Shown here in pieces: positions 26,862 to 34,884 of a stretch of DNA of 36,905 nucleotides. A program made the translations under genes and the position numbers. Source of the DNA: Alphaproteobacteria bacterium (GTDB taxonomy: Bacteria; Pseudomonadota; Alphaproteobacteria; Micropepsales; Micropepsaceae); contig DAIDUA010000032.1 in the NCBI GenBank assembly GCA_027456965.1, positions 1-36,905 of the forward strand, in the 5' to 3' direction. The notes beneath the pieces were generated by a model, which was not told the origin of the DNA, ran no database searches, and was given only the letters and a program-made list of their open reading frames with translations. Numbering within the stretch: position 1 is the first letter of the stretch; every line of letters begins with the position of its first letter.

Positions 26862-29129
26862 CTATTTCAGCAAAACGCCGCGCTCGGCCGCAAAGGCGGC
26901 GAGCCTAGTGCGCAGGGAATGGTCAGTCCGTCCACACAATTTGTCGACGAAGACCGAGATTTCCCCGTAATTAAGACTGCGGATCATCATTTTTACAGGG
27001 CCGATTTGGCCCGGCGACATGGAAAGTGTCCGAAGGCCAAGCCCAATCAAGGCCATAGCGTCTAACGGCCGGCCGGCCATCTCGCCGCAAAGCGATACCT
27101 CGCCGCCACCTTCCGCCGCGCTCGTGATGATCTGCCGGATCAAGGTGAGCGCGGCCGGATTCAGAGTATCGTAGCGGCGCGCCACGCGCGGATTGGTCCG
27201 ATCCACGGCGAATGCCAGCGACAGAAGATCATTCGACCCGATTGAAACGAAGTCCGCGCTACGCATGATCTGGGGCAGCATGAACGCCAAGGCTGGCACC
27301 TCCAGCATGGCTCCCACCAGAACTTGGCGCGGCTGCGGTTTGGCGAGAGTGCGCGCCCGCTCCATCTCTCGGTCTATAAGCGCGCGCGCGGCGTTGAATT
27401 CTGAGACATCACTGACCATCGGCAGAAGAATGCGCAACACCTTCCCGGCGGCGGCGGTAAGCAGCGCGCGCGCCTGATAACGAAGGAGCGCCGGACGGTC
27501 CAGCGCAATGCGGATCGCCCGCCAGCCAAGGGCTGGATTTTCTTCCCGCTCCCATCGCGCATAAGGCAGAACCTTGTCGCCACCGAGATCGAGGGTGCGA
27601 AACACGACGAGTTTGTCGCCGGCGGCATCCAGGACTTCCTTGTAGAAGGCGATCTGGTCCGCCAGACGGGGCATCGTCTCGCCAATCATAAACTGCAGCT
27701 CTGTGCGGAACAGGCCGATCCCATCGGCGCCGGATTCATGCAAATGGGGCATGTCGAGCAGCAGGCCGGCGTTCATCAGAAGCCTGATGTGCACGCCATC
27801 CTTGGTCACGGCGGGCATGTCGCGGACGCTGGCGAATTGCGCAACGCGATGGGCACGCAGCGTTCGTTTCGCTTCGAACGCGGCGACGATCTCTTCCGCG
27901 GGACGCAGATGCACCTCGCCGGCCTCGCCATCGACCACAATCGAATCGCCCGCTCGCGCGGCATCCGTGACACCTTCGGCGGACCCCACCAGCGGCAAGC
28001 CCATGGCGCGTGCGACGATGGCGACATGCGAGGTGAGAGCGCCTTCTTCCAGCACAAGCGCGAGCAGCCGATCGCGGCCGTAGTCAAGCAGTTCCGCAGG
28101 CCCCATGGCGCGTCCGACCAAGACGGCATCCTCGGGCAAATCCCGCACCGTACCGTGACCGTCGCCGGATAGATGGCGCAGCAGACGCCGCGCCAGATCG
28201 TCGAGATCATGGGCACGCTCGCGCAAGATAGCATCACCAAAGCGGCTCACGCGCAGGCGCATCTCGTCCTGCACGCGTTCGACGGCCGCCTCGGCCGTAA
28301 GGCCTGTACGCACGGCATCGCGCATGCGTTGGCGCCAGCCCTGGTCATGTGCGAACAAGCGATAGGCTTCGATGACCTCGCGGCTCTCGCCCGTCAAATC
28401 GAGTTCGCTGGAATCCAGCATATGGTCGACGGCATCGCGCAGGCTGCCAATGGCCTCCTCCAGGCGGACGAGTTCCTCCTGCGGATTGTCGGCGATCATG
28501 CGCTCGACCTTCACGCGGGGCTCGTGCAGAACGACGTGACCGACGGCGACGCCTTCCGACAGACCCTCGCCGCGGAATTTGCGTGGCCGGTCTGGACGCA
28601 GTTCCGGCTCGTCCAGTTCTGCGATGTTGAACAGGCCGCCCTGCGCCACGACTTCCGCCAGCACCATGGCGACGGTCTGCAGCGCCTCGACTTCTTCTTC
28701 GGCATACTGGCGCGCGGCGCGATTTTGTACCGTCAGCACGCCGAACACCTGCCCGCCGCGCACGATCGGAACGCCGAGGAACGCATGGTAGGGATCTTCC
28801 CCGGTCTCCGGGCGATACGAAAAGTGCGGGTCGCTTGGCGCATCGCTGAGATTGACCGCTTCTCCTGTCTCGGCGACGAGACCAACCAGGCCCTCGCCCT
28901 CCTTCATGCGCGTGCGGTGGACAGCGGCAGGATTCAAGCCTTCGGTGGCAAACAGTTCCAGCGTCTTGCCGGCGCGGCGCAGGTAGATCGAGCAGACCTC
29001 CGCCACCATGTTCGCGGCGATGACGGTAACGAGCTTGTCGAGGCGCGTCTGGGCGCTCGTTTGCTCGGCCATGATCTCGCGCAACCGGCGCAGGAGGACG
29101 CGCGGGCCGCCGGCGGCGACCGGCGGCAT
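26862..29129 (-). CDS. ptsP: PtsP, enzyme I of the nitrogen phosphotransferase system
   Basis: This 755-residue protein carries an N-terminal GAF domain (about 20-165; MVAEVCSIYL, GEGLVGLVAETGE, FLGVPI) joined to a full PTS enzyme I. The phospho-accepting histidine is H368 in GALTSHVAIVARA. The C-terminal PEP-binding half contains FRTLDLGGDK, GLFRTELQFM and SLCGEMAGRP. EI-Ntr transfers phosphate from PEP to NPr and then EIIA-Ntr, signalling nitrogen and potassium status; glutamine binding to the GAF domain inhibits it in studied cases. AGGAG lies 8 nt before the ATG. lysC ends 36 bp upstream, so the two are likely co-transcribed. The NPr and EIIA partners are not in this window. Confidence 0.96.
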   Translation of the reverse strand: MPPVAAGGPRVLLRRLREIMAEQTSAQTRLDKLVTVIAANMVAEVCSIYLRRAGKTLELFATEGLNPAAVHRTRMKEGEGLVGLVAETGEAVNLSDAPSDPHFSYRPETGEDPYHAFLGVPIVRGGQVFGVLTVQNRAARQYAEEEVEALQTVAMVLAEVVAQGGLFNIAELDEPELRPDRPRKFRGEGLSEGVAVGHVVLHEPRVKVERMIADNPQEELVRLEEAIGSLRDAVDHMLDSSELDLTGESREVIEAYRLFAHDQGWRQRMRDAVRTGLTAEAAVERVQDEMRLRVSRFGDAILRERAHDLDDLARRLLRHLSGDGHGTVRDLPEDAVLVGRAMGPAELLDYGRDRLLALVLEEGALTSHVAIVARAMGLPLVGSAEGVTDAARAGDSIVVDGEAGEVHLRPAEEIVAAFEAKRTLRAHRVAQFASVRDMPAVTKDGVHIRLLMNAGLLLDMPHLHESGADGIGLFRTELQFMIGETMPRLADQIAFYKEVLDAAGDKLVVFRTLDLGGDKVLPYARWEREENPALGWRAIRIALDRPALLRYQARALLTAAAGKVLRILLPMVSDVSEFNAARALIDREMERARTLAKPQPRQVLVGAMLEVPALAFMLPQIMRSADFVSIGSNDLLSLAFAVDRTNPRVARRYDTLNPAALTLIRQIITSAAEGGGEVSLCGEMAGRPLDAMALIGLGLRTLSMSPGQIGPVKMMIRSLNYGEISVFVDKLCGRTDHSLRTRLAAFAAERGVLLK

Positions 29130-29165
29130 CAGGCGTCTCCTAGCATGCGGCGCGAGTCGGTCATG

Positions 29166-30389
29166 CTATGCCGCATCCAGTTCGTAGGCCGAGTGCAGCG
29201 CCCGAACCGCAAGTTCTACGTACTCCTCGGCAATCAGAACGCTTACCTTGATCTCGGATGTGGAGATCACCTGGATATTGATGCCCTTGTCCGAAAGCGT
29301 ACGGAACATGGTCTGCGCCACGCCGGGATGAGCACGCATGCCGATGCCGATGATCGAGACCTTGGCCACATTCGCATCGGAAGTGATCTCCCGGTAGCCG
29401 ATCGACGGACCAGCCTTCTCCAAGGCGTCGAGCGCGCGGGTCAGCTCGCTGCGCGCACAGGTGAAGGTCAGATCGGTTCGGCGGCCGTCCTCCGAGACGT
29501 TCTGAACGATCATGTCGACGTTGACCCCGGAATCGGCCAGCGGGCCGAAGATCGCTGCGGCAATGCCGGGGCGGTCCGGGATTTTCATCAGAGAAATCTT
29601 GGCTTCGTCGCGCGAATAGGCGATGCCGGTGACCGGTTTCTTTTCCACGATGTCTTCCTCGTCGCACAGAAGCGTGCCGCCCGCGTCCGGGGCGAAGCTC
29701 GACAGGACGCGCACAGGCACGCGGTAAAGCATAGCGATCTCGACCGAGCGCGTCTGGAGCACTTTGGCCCCCAGAGACGCCATCTCGAGCATTTCTTCAA
29801 AGGCGATTTTTTCCAGCCGCCGCGCCTTGGGTACGATGCGCGGATCGGTGGTGTAGACGCCATCGACGTCGGTGTAGATGTCGCAGCGGTCGGCTTTGAT
29901 CGCCGCGGCTACCGCGACGGCGCTGGTGTCGGAGCCACCGCGACCAAGGGTGGATATGCGGTTGTCGGACGCGATACCCTGGAAGCCGGCGACCACCGCA
30001 ACCTGCCCCTGGCCCAGCCGTTCGTTCAGCAACGTGGAATCGATGCCCTCAATCCGGGCCGAACCGTGCATGGCCGAGGTACGGATCGGAATTTGCCAGC
30101 CCATCCATGAGCGCGCCGAGACACCGATGGCACCCAAGGCCACCGCAAGCAATCCCGCCGTCACCTGCTCGCCCGAGGCAACGACCACGTCGTATTCGCG
30201 GGCGTCGTGAAGGGCCGAGAGTTCGCGCGTCCAGCCGACCAGCTTGTTGGTCTCCCCGGCCATGGCCGAAACGACCACCGCAACCTGATGGCCGCGCGAC
30301 ACTTCTTTGGCGACCAGTCCTGCGACATGGCGGATGCGATCCAGGTCGGCCACCGAGGTACCGCCGAATTTCATCGCAATCTTTGCCAT
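29166..30389 (-). CDS. lysC: Aspartate kinase
   Basis: This 407-residue enzyme phosphorylates aspartate, the entry step to lysine, threonine, methionine and diaminopimelate. The kinase signature KFGGTSVAD (7-15) starts the protein, with [11 protein letters not shown] and [11 protein letters not shown] further on. The C-terminal third holds a tandem ACT regulatory region (about 265-405), the usual site of lysine/threonine feedback. The ATG at 30389 with AGGA just upstream is chosen; 13 further in-frame codons lie before it but do not match the family. It is divergent from ubiG, with 82 bp between start codons, and heads the lysC-ptsP pair. Confidence 0.96.
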   Translation of the reverse strand: MAKIAMKFGGTSVADLDRIRHVAGLVAKEVSRGHQVAVVVSAMAGETNKLVGWTRELSALHDAREYDVVVASGEQVTAGLLAVALGAIGVSARSWMGWQIPIRTSAMHGSARIEGIDSTLLNERLGQGQVAVVAGFQGIASDNRISTLGRGGSDTSAVAVAAAIKADRCDIYTDVDGVYTTDPRIVPKARRLEKIAFEEMLEMASLGAKVLQTRSVEIAMLYRVPVRVLSSFAPDAGGTLLCDEEDIVEKKPVTGIAYSRDEAKISLMKIPDRPGIAAAIFGPLADSGVNVDMIVQNVSEDGRRTDLTFTCARSELTRALDALEKAGPSIGYREITSDANVAKVSIIGIGMRAHPGVAQTMFRTLSDKGINIQVISTSEIKVSVLIAEEYVELAVRALHSAYELDAA

Positions 30390-30471
30390 AGGTCCTGCCC
30401 GTTTGCGCGTCTGCCTTTCGCGGGTCATACATAGACGGCACTTCGTTCCTGCTCAACGCCGAAAGAGGTTC

Positions 30472-31200
30472 ATGACCGACGCACCCTCCATCGATCCGGC
30501 CGAGGTCGCGAAATTTTCCGCCATGGCGGCGGAATGGTGGGACCCAACCGGCAAATTCGCTCCCTTGCACAAGTTCAACCCGGTCCGGTTGGGCTTCATC
30601 CGGGACGTGGCCGGCACCCATTTCGGGCGCCAGGGCTTGAAACCATTCCAAGGACTGACGTTGCTCGACATTGGTTGTGGCGGCGGGCTGCTCAGCGAGC
30701 CGATGGCCCGGCTGGGCTTTCAGGTGCTTGGGGCCGACGCTTCGGAAAAGAATGTGAAGACCGCGGCCACCCATGCCGCCTCGGCCAATGTCGAGATCGA
30801 CTACCGGGTGGCAACGGCCGAATCACTCGCCGACGAGAAACAAGCCTTCGACGTCGTCCTCAACATGGAGGTGATCGAGCATGTCGCAGACCTGCCCGGC
30901 TACCTGGGTGCCTGTGCCCGGCTGTTGAAACCCGGCGGCCTGATGTTCGTCGCAACCCTCAACAGGACGCTCAAATCCTTGGCATTGGCCAAGATCGGGG
31001 CGGAGTACGTCCTGCGCTGGCTGCCGCCGGGAACCCACGACTGGAGCCGCTTCGTCGAACCGCCAAAGCTTCGTGCGACGCTCGAAGAAGCGGGACTTAA
31101 GGTACTGAAGACACAAGGTGTTGCCTTCGACCCGCTGTCCTGGTCCTGGCATCTGTCGAATGATGTAGACGTCAATTACATGGTCGTGGCAGAACTCTAG
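30472..31200 (+). CDS. ubiG: UbiG, ubiquinone biosynthesis O-methyltransferase
   Basis: This 242-residue SAM methyltransferase performs both O-methylations in ubiquinone synthesis. The UbiG-specific N-terminus is present ([19 protein letters not shown], then NPVRL). Motif I LDIGCGGG (65-72), NMEVIEHV and [15 protein letters not shown] are also seen, plus the GTHDWSRFV stretch typical of the family. The ATG at 30472 has AAAGAGG 3 nt upstream. The stop codon TAG lies inside a CTAG shared with the stop of the convergent DUF1178 gene, so no terminator separates them. Peripheral membrane association is known for the family. Confidence 0.97.
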   Translation: MTDAPSIDPAEVAKFSAMAAEWWDPTGKFAPLHKFNPVRLGFIRDVAGTHFGRQGLKPFQGLTLLDIGCGGGLLSEPMARLGFQVLGADASEKNVKTAATHAASANVEIDYRVATAESLADEKQAFDVVLNMEVIEHVADLPGYLGACARLLKPGGLMFVATLNRTLKSLALAKIGAEYVLRWLPPGTHDWSRFVEPPKLRATLEEAGLKVLKTQGVAFDPLSWSWHLSNDVDVNYMVVAEL

Positions 31201-31613
31201 TTCGCCGCTTCGTCGAGGTCCGGCGGCAAGGGCGCGACATCGACGCCTTCCTCGATCAACTCCTTGGCTTCCTTCAGCGTCGCCTCGCCATAGATGTGTC
31301 GTTCTTCAGTCTCGCCGTAATGGATCTTGCGTGCCTCCTCAGGAAAGCGTGGGCCGACATATTCCGCGTTCTCTTCGACGTATTTGCGCATGCCGGACAC
31401 AAACTGACGCATTTTCTTCAGCTCATCTTTCGCAGAAACAGACTTCTTCGTGCCGGCGACGGCGGGCGCCATCATGGCCTTCTCGATCTTGCGGGACGCG
31501 CACATGGGGCATGTAAGCTTGCCGCCAGCCGCTTGCTCGTCGTAGGCGGTGCTGTCTCTAAACCAGCCCTCGAATTCGTGGCCGCTGCCGCATCTGAGAT
31601 TATAGACGATCAC
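31197..31613 (-). CDS. DUF1178-family small protein
   Basis: This 138-residue protein matches the DUF1178 family, which is widespread in proteobacteria and has no assigned function. The N-terminus has C8 and H12 ([12 protein letters not shown]) and a CPMC pair at C35 and C38, together looking like a small zinc-ribbon site. The middle is lysine-rich, and the conserved [18 protein letters not shown] lies in the second half (about 83-100). An acidic C-terminus follows. It lies 81 bp after the Nit-type amidase on the same strand, an arrangement seen in other alphaproteobacteria, so it may share that operon. The 4-bp stop overlap with ubiG is described there. Confidence 0.88.
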   Translation of the reverse strand: MIVYNLRCGSGHEFEGWFRDSTAYDEQAAGGKLTCPMCASRKIEKAMMAPAVAGTKKSVSAKDELKKMRQFVSGMRKYVEENAEYVGPRFPEEARKIHYGETEERHIYGEATLKEAKELIEEGVDVAPLPPDLDEAAN

Positions 31614-31694
31614 GTGCCTGCACCTTCCGCCAAGGTCATTCTACAAGATGTGCGCGATAAAAGCATGGGCTCGCAACCGGTTCGATGCGAGAGA

Positions 31695-32516
31695 TCATGG
31701 TACCTCGAATGGACGATCATGCCGCAGATTGGGCACGCGCGCCCGTGCCTCGTCCGATAGCGCCGGATCGATGTCGGCCACGATTACGCACGGATCGCTG
31801 CCAGCTTCGGCCAACACCTCGCCCCAAGGCGCGACGATCAACGAATGGCCATAGGTCTTGCGGCCATTGGCATGCGTGCCACCTTGCGCGGGCGCCACGA
31901 CAAAGGCGCCATTCTCGATGGCTCGCGCCCGTAGCAGCACGTGCCAGTGCGCCTTGCCAGTGGTTTCGGTGAAAGCCGACGGAACGGTCAACAGAAATGC
32001 GCCGGATTGCGCCAGAGACCGATACAGATGCGGAAAGCGCATGTCGTAGCAAATGGTCAAACCAACTCTGCCCCACGGCAAGTCGGCCGTCACGGCGCGG
32101 TCGCCGCCGGCCACGGTGCTGGACTCGCGGTATTTCTCGCCCGACGGCAGATCGACATCGAACATGTGAATTTTGTCATAGCGCGCAGCGATACCGCCTT
32201 TCGGATCGAACAGCACCGAGCGGTTGGCGGTCTTGGTGTCACTCACCTTGATGGCCACGGAACCGATCAGCAGCCATATGCCCAACTCCGCAGCCAAGGC
32301 GCTGAATGCAGGCAGAGCAGGATCGGATTGCTCATCAAAGCTGCGTTCGAGTTTGGCGCCGCCGTCGGGCGCCATCAGCGTGGTGTTCTCGGGCGTGGCA
32401 ATGAAACCGGCACCCTTGCCTTTTGCTTCGCGGATCAACGCCAAGGTAACGCGGATGTTCTCCGCGACATCGTCGGAAGATCGAAGCTGCACGCAGGCGG
32501 TGCGAAAACTGTTCAT
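31695..32516 (-). CDS. Nit-type carbon-nitrogen hydrolase, likely deaminated-glutathione amidase
   Basis: This 273-residue nitrilase-superfamily amidase has the Glu-Lys-Cys triad: E43 in TPENTTL, K115 in YDKIHMFDVD and C156 in LTICYDMRFPHLYR. The FDVDLPSG and HWHVLLRARAIENG stretches are typical of the Nit1/Nit2 branch. Nit1 members hydrolyse deaminated glutathione, a side product of transaminases, while Nit2 members act on omega-amidated oxoacids. The direct coupling to a glutaredoxin gene (4-bp overlap of its ATG with the grx stop region) supports the glutathione-related role, as inference. The ATG at 32516 is chosen because upstream sequence in this frame is grx coding region. Confidence 0.88.
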   Translation of the reverse strand: MNSFRTACVQLRSSDDVAENIRVTLALIREAKGKGAGFIATPENTTLMAPDGGAKLERSFDEQSDPALPAFSALAAELGIWLLIGSVAIKVSDTKTANRSVLFDPKGGIAARYDKIHMFDVDLPSGEKYRESSTVAGGDRAVTADLPWGRVGLTICYDMRFPHLYRSLAQSGAFLLTVPSAFTETTGKAHWHVLLRARAIENGAFVVAPAQGGTHANGRKTYGHSLIVAPWGEVLAEAGSDPCVIVADIDPALSDEARARVPNLRHDRPFEVP

Positions 32517-32770
32517 CCGGCCAGCAACGGATCGAGTTCGCCCGCCTGATCCAGCGCATAAAGGTCGTCGCAGCCGCCGATATGACGGTCGCCTATGAAA
32601 ATCTGCGGGACGGTGTACCCGCCACTTGCCTTTTCCTGCATGTCCTTGCGCGCGTCGCTGTCCATGTAGACGTCGATCTCCTCGAAAGAGACGCCCTTTT
32701 TGGCCAATAGGGCTTTCGCACGCATGCAATAGGGGCAAATCGGCGTGGTGTAGATGCGGACTTTGGACAT
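32513..32770 (-). CDS. grxC: Glutaredoxin 3
   Basis: This 85-residue dithiol glutaredoxin has the active site C12-P-Y-C15, the glutathione-binding TVP (53-55), and GGCDDL (65-70). It reduces disulfides and glutathionylated proteins in the cytosol. The ATG at 32770 gives the standard length but has no good ribosome site; an ATG at 32794 with AGAGA directly before it would add 8 residues. It lies between comF and the Nit-type amidase on the same strand, in a conserved alphaproteobacterial cluster. Confidence 0.95.
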   Translation of the reverse strand: MSKVRIYTTPICPYCMRAKALLAKKGVSFEEIDVYMDSDARKDMQEKASGGYTVPQIFIGDRHIGGCDDLYALDQAGELDPLLAG

Positions 32771-32798
32771 GGACAGACGCGACGAGTGTGACATTCTC

Positions 32799-33563
32799 TT
32801 ATATAGGGTCCGACAGCGGCCGGACAACGCGGGCGAGCGCCAGGACGAATACCTTTTGCGCCCCAGCCCGTTTCAGGGCCTTGGCGCAGGCGTTGGCGGT
32901 TGCCCCGGTGGTAAGCACGTCGTCGACCAGGAGAATCCGCTTTCCGTCTACAACAGACTGACGCTTTTCCCTCATATCGAACGCCCCCCGGACGTTACGC
33001 TGGCGGGCGCTGGCCGACGGCATTTCGCCCTGACTGGGCGTCGCACGGGTCCGGCACAGCACCAGCGAGTCGACTGGCACGCCACCGCGCCGCGACAGGG
33101 CGCGGGCCAGCTCAGACGACTGGTTGTAGCGCCTGCGCCAGAGCCGGACGCGGTGCAGCGGCACCGGAACGATCAGATCGGACGCCGCGAGAAGATCGCG
33201 CCCTGCGCGTTCCAGCCACCGCCCAAAGGCCGGCACGAGGTCCAGGCGGTCGGCATGCTTGAGGGCAAGTATGGGACGGCGGCTGGCATCATCGTAGCGC
33301 AACACGGCGCGCGCCTTGTCGAAGGATGGCGGACGCGCATGGCAGCCGGCGCACAGCATCTCGCTGCCCGGGTCAAGCTCGAACGGCAGCCCGCAGGACG
33401 CGCAGACCGGTCCGTCCAGGAAATGCAGGGCCTGCCAGCAATCGGGGCACAAGGCACCGGGTTCGGAAATCTGCTCATGACAACCGATGCAAACCGGCGG
33501 ATACAAAAAATCGAGGACATGACGTCCCGCCCGCCGCCAACCGTTCTCCATTGCCGCGATCAT
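32799..33563 (-). CDS. comF: ComF-family phosphoribosyltransferase-like protein
   Basis: This 254-residue protein has an N-terminal double zinc finger with four CxxC pairs: C25/C28, C39/C42, C54/C57 and C71/C74. A type I phosphoribosyltransferase domain follows, with VPVPLHRVRLWRRRYNQS and the PRPP loop LLVDDVLTTGATA (211-223). ComF proteins are tied to DNA uptake and single-stranded DNA handling in transformable bacteria, but homologues occur far more widely and the biochemical role is not settled. The ATG at 33563 is preferred; a second at 33551 is possible. The start lies only 17 bp from the divergent methyltransferase start, and no ribosome site is evident. Confidence 0.9.
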   Translation of the reverse strand: MIAAMENGWRRAGRHVLDFLYPPVCIGCHEQISEPGALCPDCWQALHFLDGPVCASCGLPFELDPGSEMLCAGCHARPPSFDKARAVLRYDDASRRPILALKHADRLDLVPAFGRWLERAGRDLLAASDLIVPVPLHRVRLWRRRYNQSSELARALSRRGGVPVDSLVLCRTRATPSQGEMPSASARQRNVRGAFDMREKRQSVVDGKRILLVDDVLTTGATANACAKALKRAGAQKVFVLALARVVRPLSDPI

Positions 33564-33580
33564 TTTGCTAGTGTAGCGCG

Positions 33581-34429
33581 ATGACCAACGGACCGCCGCG
33601 TCTTTTCGATTCTCATGCACAGGCTTGCTACCGCGCCAGGGCCGCACGGATGGCGGGCGACCGCTTCCTGCTGCGTGAGGCGACGGAGGGTGTTGCAGCC
33701 CGCCTGGCCCCCGTGAACCGGAGGTTTGGCGCCGCACTTGCCGTAGATGGGCGCGCGGCAGAGCTGCTGCGAGATGCCGCGACGTCCTGGCGCAGCGGGC
33801 TATTCGACGGTAGCGAGCGACTGGACGCCGGCGACGGCGGTTACGATCTGGCGGTCAGCGTTCTGTCGCTGCATGGCGCGAACGATCTGCCGGGCGCACT
33901 GGTGCAGATTCGCAGGGCCCTGAATCCGGACGGTCTGTTCGTGGCCGCGCTGTTCGGCGGCGCGACGCTTTCCGAGCTGCGGGACTCGTTCGCCGCGGGC
34001 GAGATCGAGACACTGGGCGGTGTCAGTCCGCGCGTCGCGCCGTTCGCCGATGTGCGCGAGCTCGGCGCGCTGCTGCAGCGGGCGGGCTTTGCGCTGCCAG
34101 TGGCGGACGTGGAGCGCACGACAGTTCTGTATCGCGACTTCAACACGCTGGTGAACGATCTGCGCCTGCTGGGCGAGACGAACGCGCTCGCCCAGCGCCG
34201 CCGCACGCTGACGCGCGCCACGCTGCGCGCCGCGCTGGCACACTATGCTGCCAAATATGCGGAAGCCGACGGAAGACTGCGCGCGACCTTCGATATCGTC
34301 TATTTGACTGGCTGGGCGCCGCATGAAAGCCAGCAGAAGCCACTGAAACCCGGCAGCGCGAACGCCCGGCTCGCTGAAGCCTTGGGAACAATCGAATACA
34401 AGGCCGGCGACAAGGCGAAGCCGCGCTAA
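33581..34429 (+). CDS. NDUFAF5-like methyltransferase-fold protein
   Basis: This 282-residue protein resembles the BioC/NDUFAF5 branch: YRARAAR near the N-terminus, FLLREATEGVAARLAPVNRRF, YDLAVSVLSLHGANDLPGAL, LNPDGLFVAALFGG and a long C-terminal part with RDFNTLVNDLRLLGETNA. Mitochondrial NDUFAF5 hydroxylates an arginine in the NDUFS7 subunit of complex I. The SAM-binding motif I, normally LDLGxGxG, reads AALAVDGRAAEL (51-62) here, so cofactor binding may be altered or lost. The ATG is 17 bp from the divergent comF start and lacks a clear Shine-Dalgarno. The TAA stop overlaps the convergent cupin stop. Role in complex I assembly is inferred from the family. Confidence 0.8.
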   Translation: MTNGPPRLFDSHAQACYRARAARMAGDRFLLREATEGVAARLAPVNRRFGAALAVDGRAAELLRDAATSWRSGLFDGSERLDAGDGGYDLAVSVLSLHGANDLPGALVQIRRALNPDGLFVAALFGGATLSELRDSFAAGEIETLGGVSPRVAPFADVRELGALLQRAGFALPVADVERTTVLYRDFNTLVNDLRLLGETNALAQRRRTLTRATLRAALAHYAAKYAEADGRLRATFDIVYLTGWAPHESQQKPLKPGSANARLAEALGTIEYKAGDKAKPR

Positions 34430-34884
34430 TCCCTCAGGAAGGCGGCGACCTTGGGATCGGACATGAGCGCTTTGCGTTCGTCCTCGCTCGGCAAAGCCGG
34501 TTTGTCGCGCTCGACATTGACCATGCAGAGAAAGCCGAGTGGCGTATCGGCGTTGGCGCGGAACTGATGCCAGGTCCACGGCTCAATGGTGACGAGATCG
34601 TTGGTGTCGATTTTATGGACCTTGTCGCCAATCAAACATTCGCCGCGACCGCGCAGGATCAGAACCGCATGCATGTGCTCGTGGCGTTCCAGAGTCGAAT
34701 AACCGCCAGCCGCGACTTCGAAATAGCGCAGCTCGCATTTGATGGCCGGATCGCGGAACAGCGTCTGGCGGGTAATCGCCTTGAACGGCGCGCTGCCTTC
34801 TTCCTTGTAGGCGAGCAAATCCGTGTCCTCCCAGCGGAAGGCATCGAAGCGGCGTATCGGGCTCTTCTTGTCCAAAGTCGTCAC
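34426..34884 (-). CDS. Cupin-domain protein, possible methylthioxylulose-phosphate sulfurylase
   Basis: This 152-residue single-domain cupin has metal ligands H68, H70 and H72 in ERHEHMHAVLILRGRGE and H106 in PWTWHQFRAN. The glutamate usual in cupin motif 1 is not present. The GTG at 34884 overlaps the RLP stop as GTGA, so the two are translated together. In Rhodospirillum rubrum a cupin acts after the RuBisCO-like protein, splitting 1-methylthioxylulose-5-phosphate into DXP and methanethiol. The overlap and sequence type make the same job likely here, but this is inference. A different RLP-cupin pathway cannot be excluded. The stop overlaps that of the convergent methyltransferase-like gene. 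Confidence 0.75.
   Translation of the reverse strand: MTTLDKKSPIRRFDAFRWEDTDLLAYKEEGSAPFKAITRQTLFRDPAIKCELRYFEVAAGGYSTLERHEHMHAVLILRGRGECLIGDKVHKIDTNDLVTIEPWTWHQFRANADTPLGFLCMVNVERDKPALPSEDERKALMSDPKVAAFLRD

Noticed and set aside
28173-30110. Open frame of about 645 codons on the plus strand opposite ptsP and lysC
   Set aside because: ptsP and lysC are complete and recognisable on the other strand; the frame has no family features.
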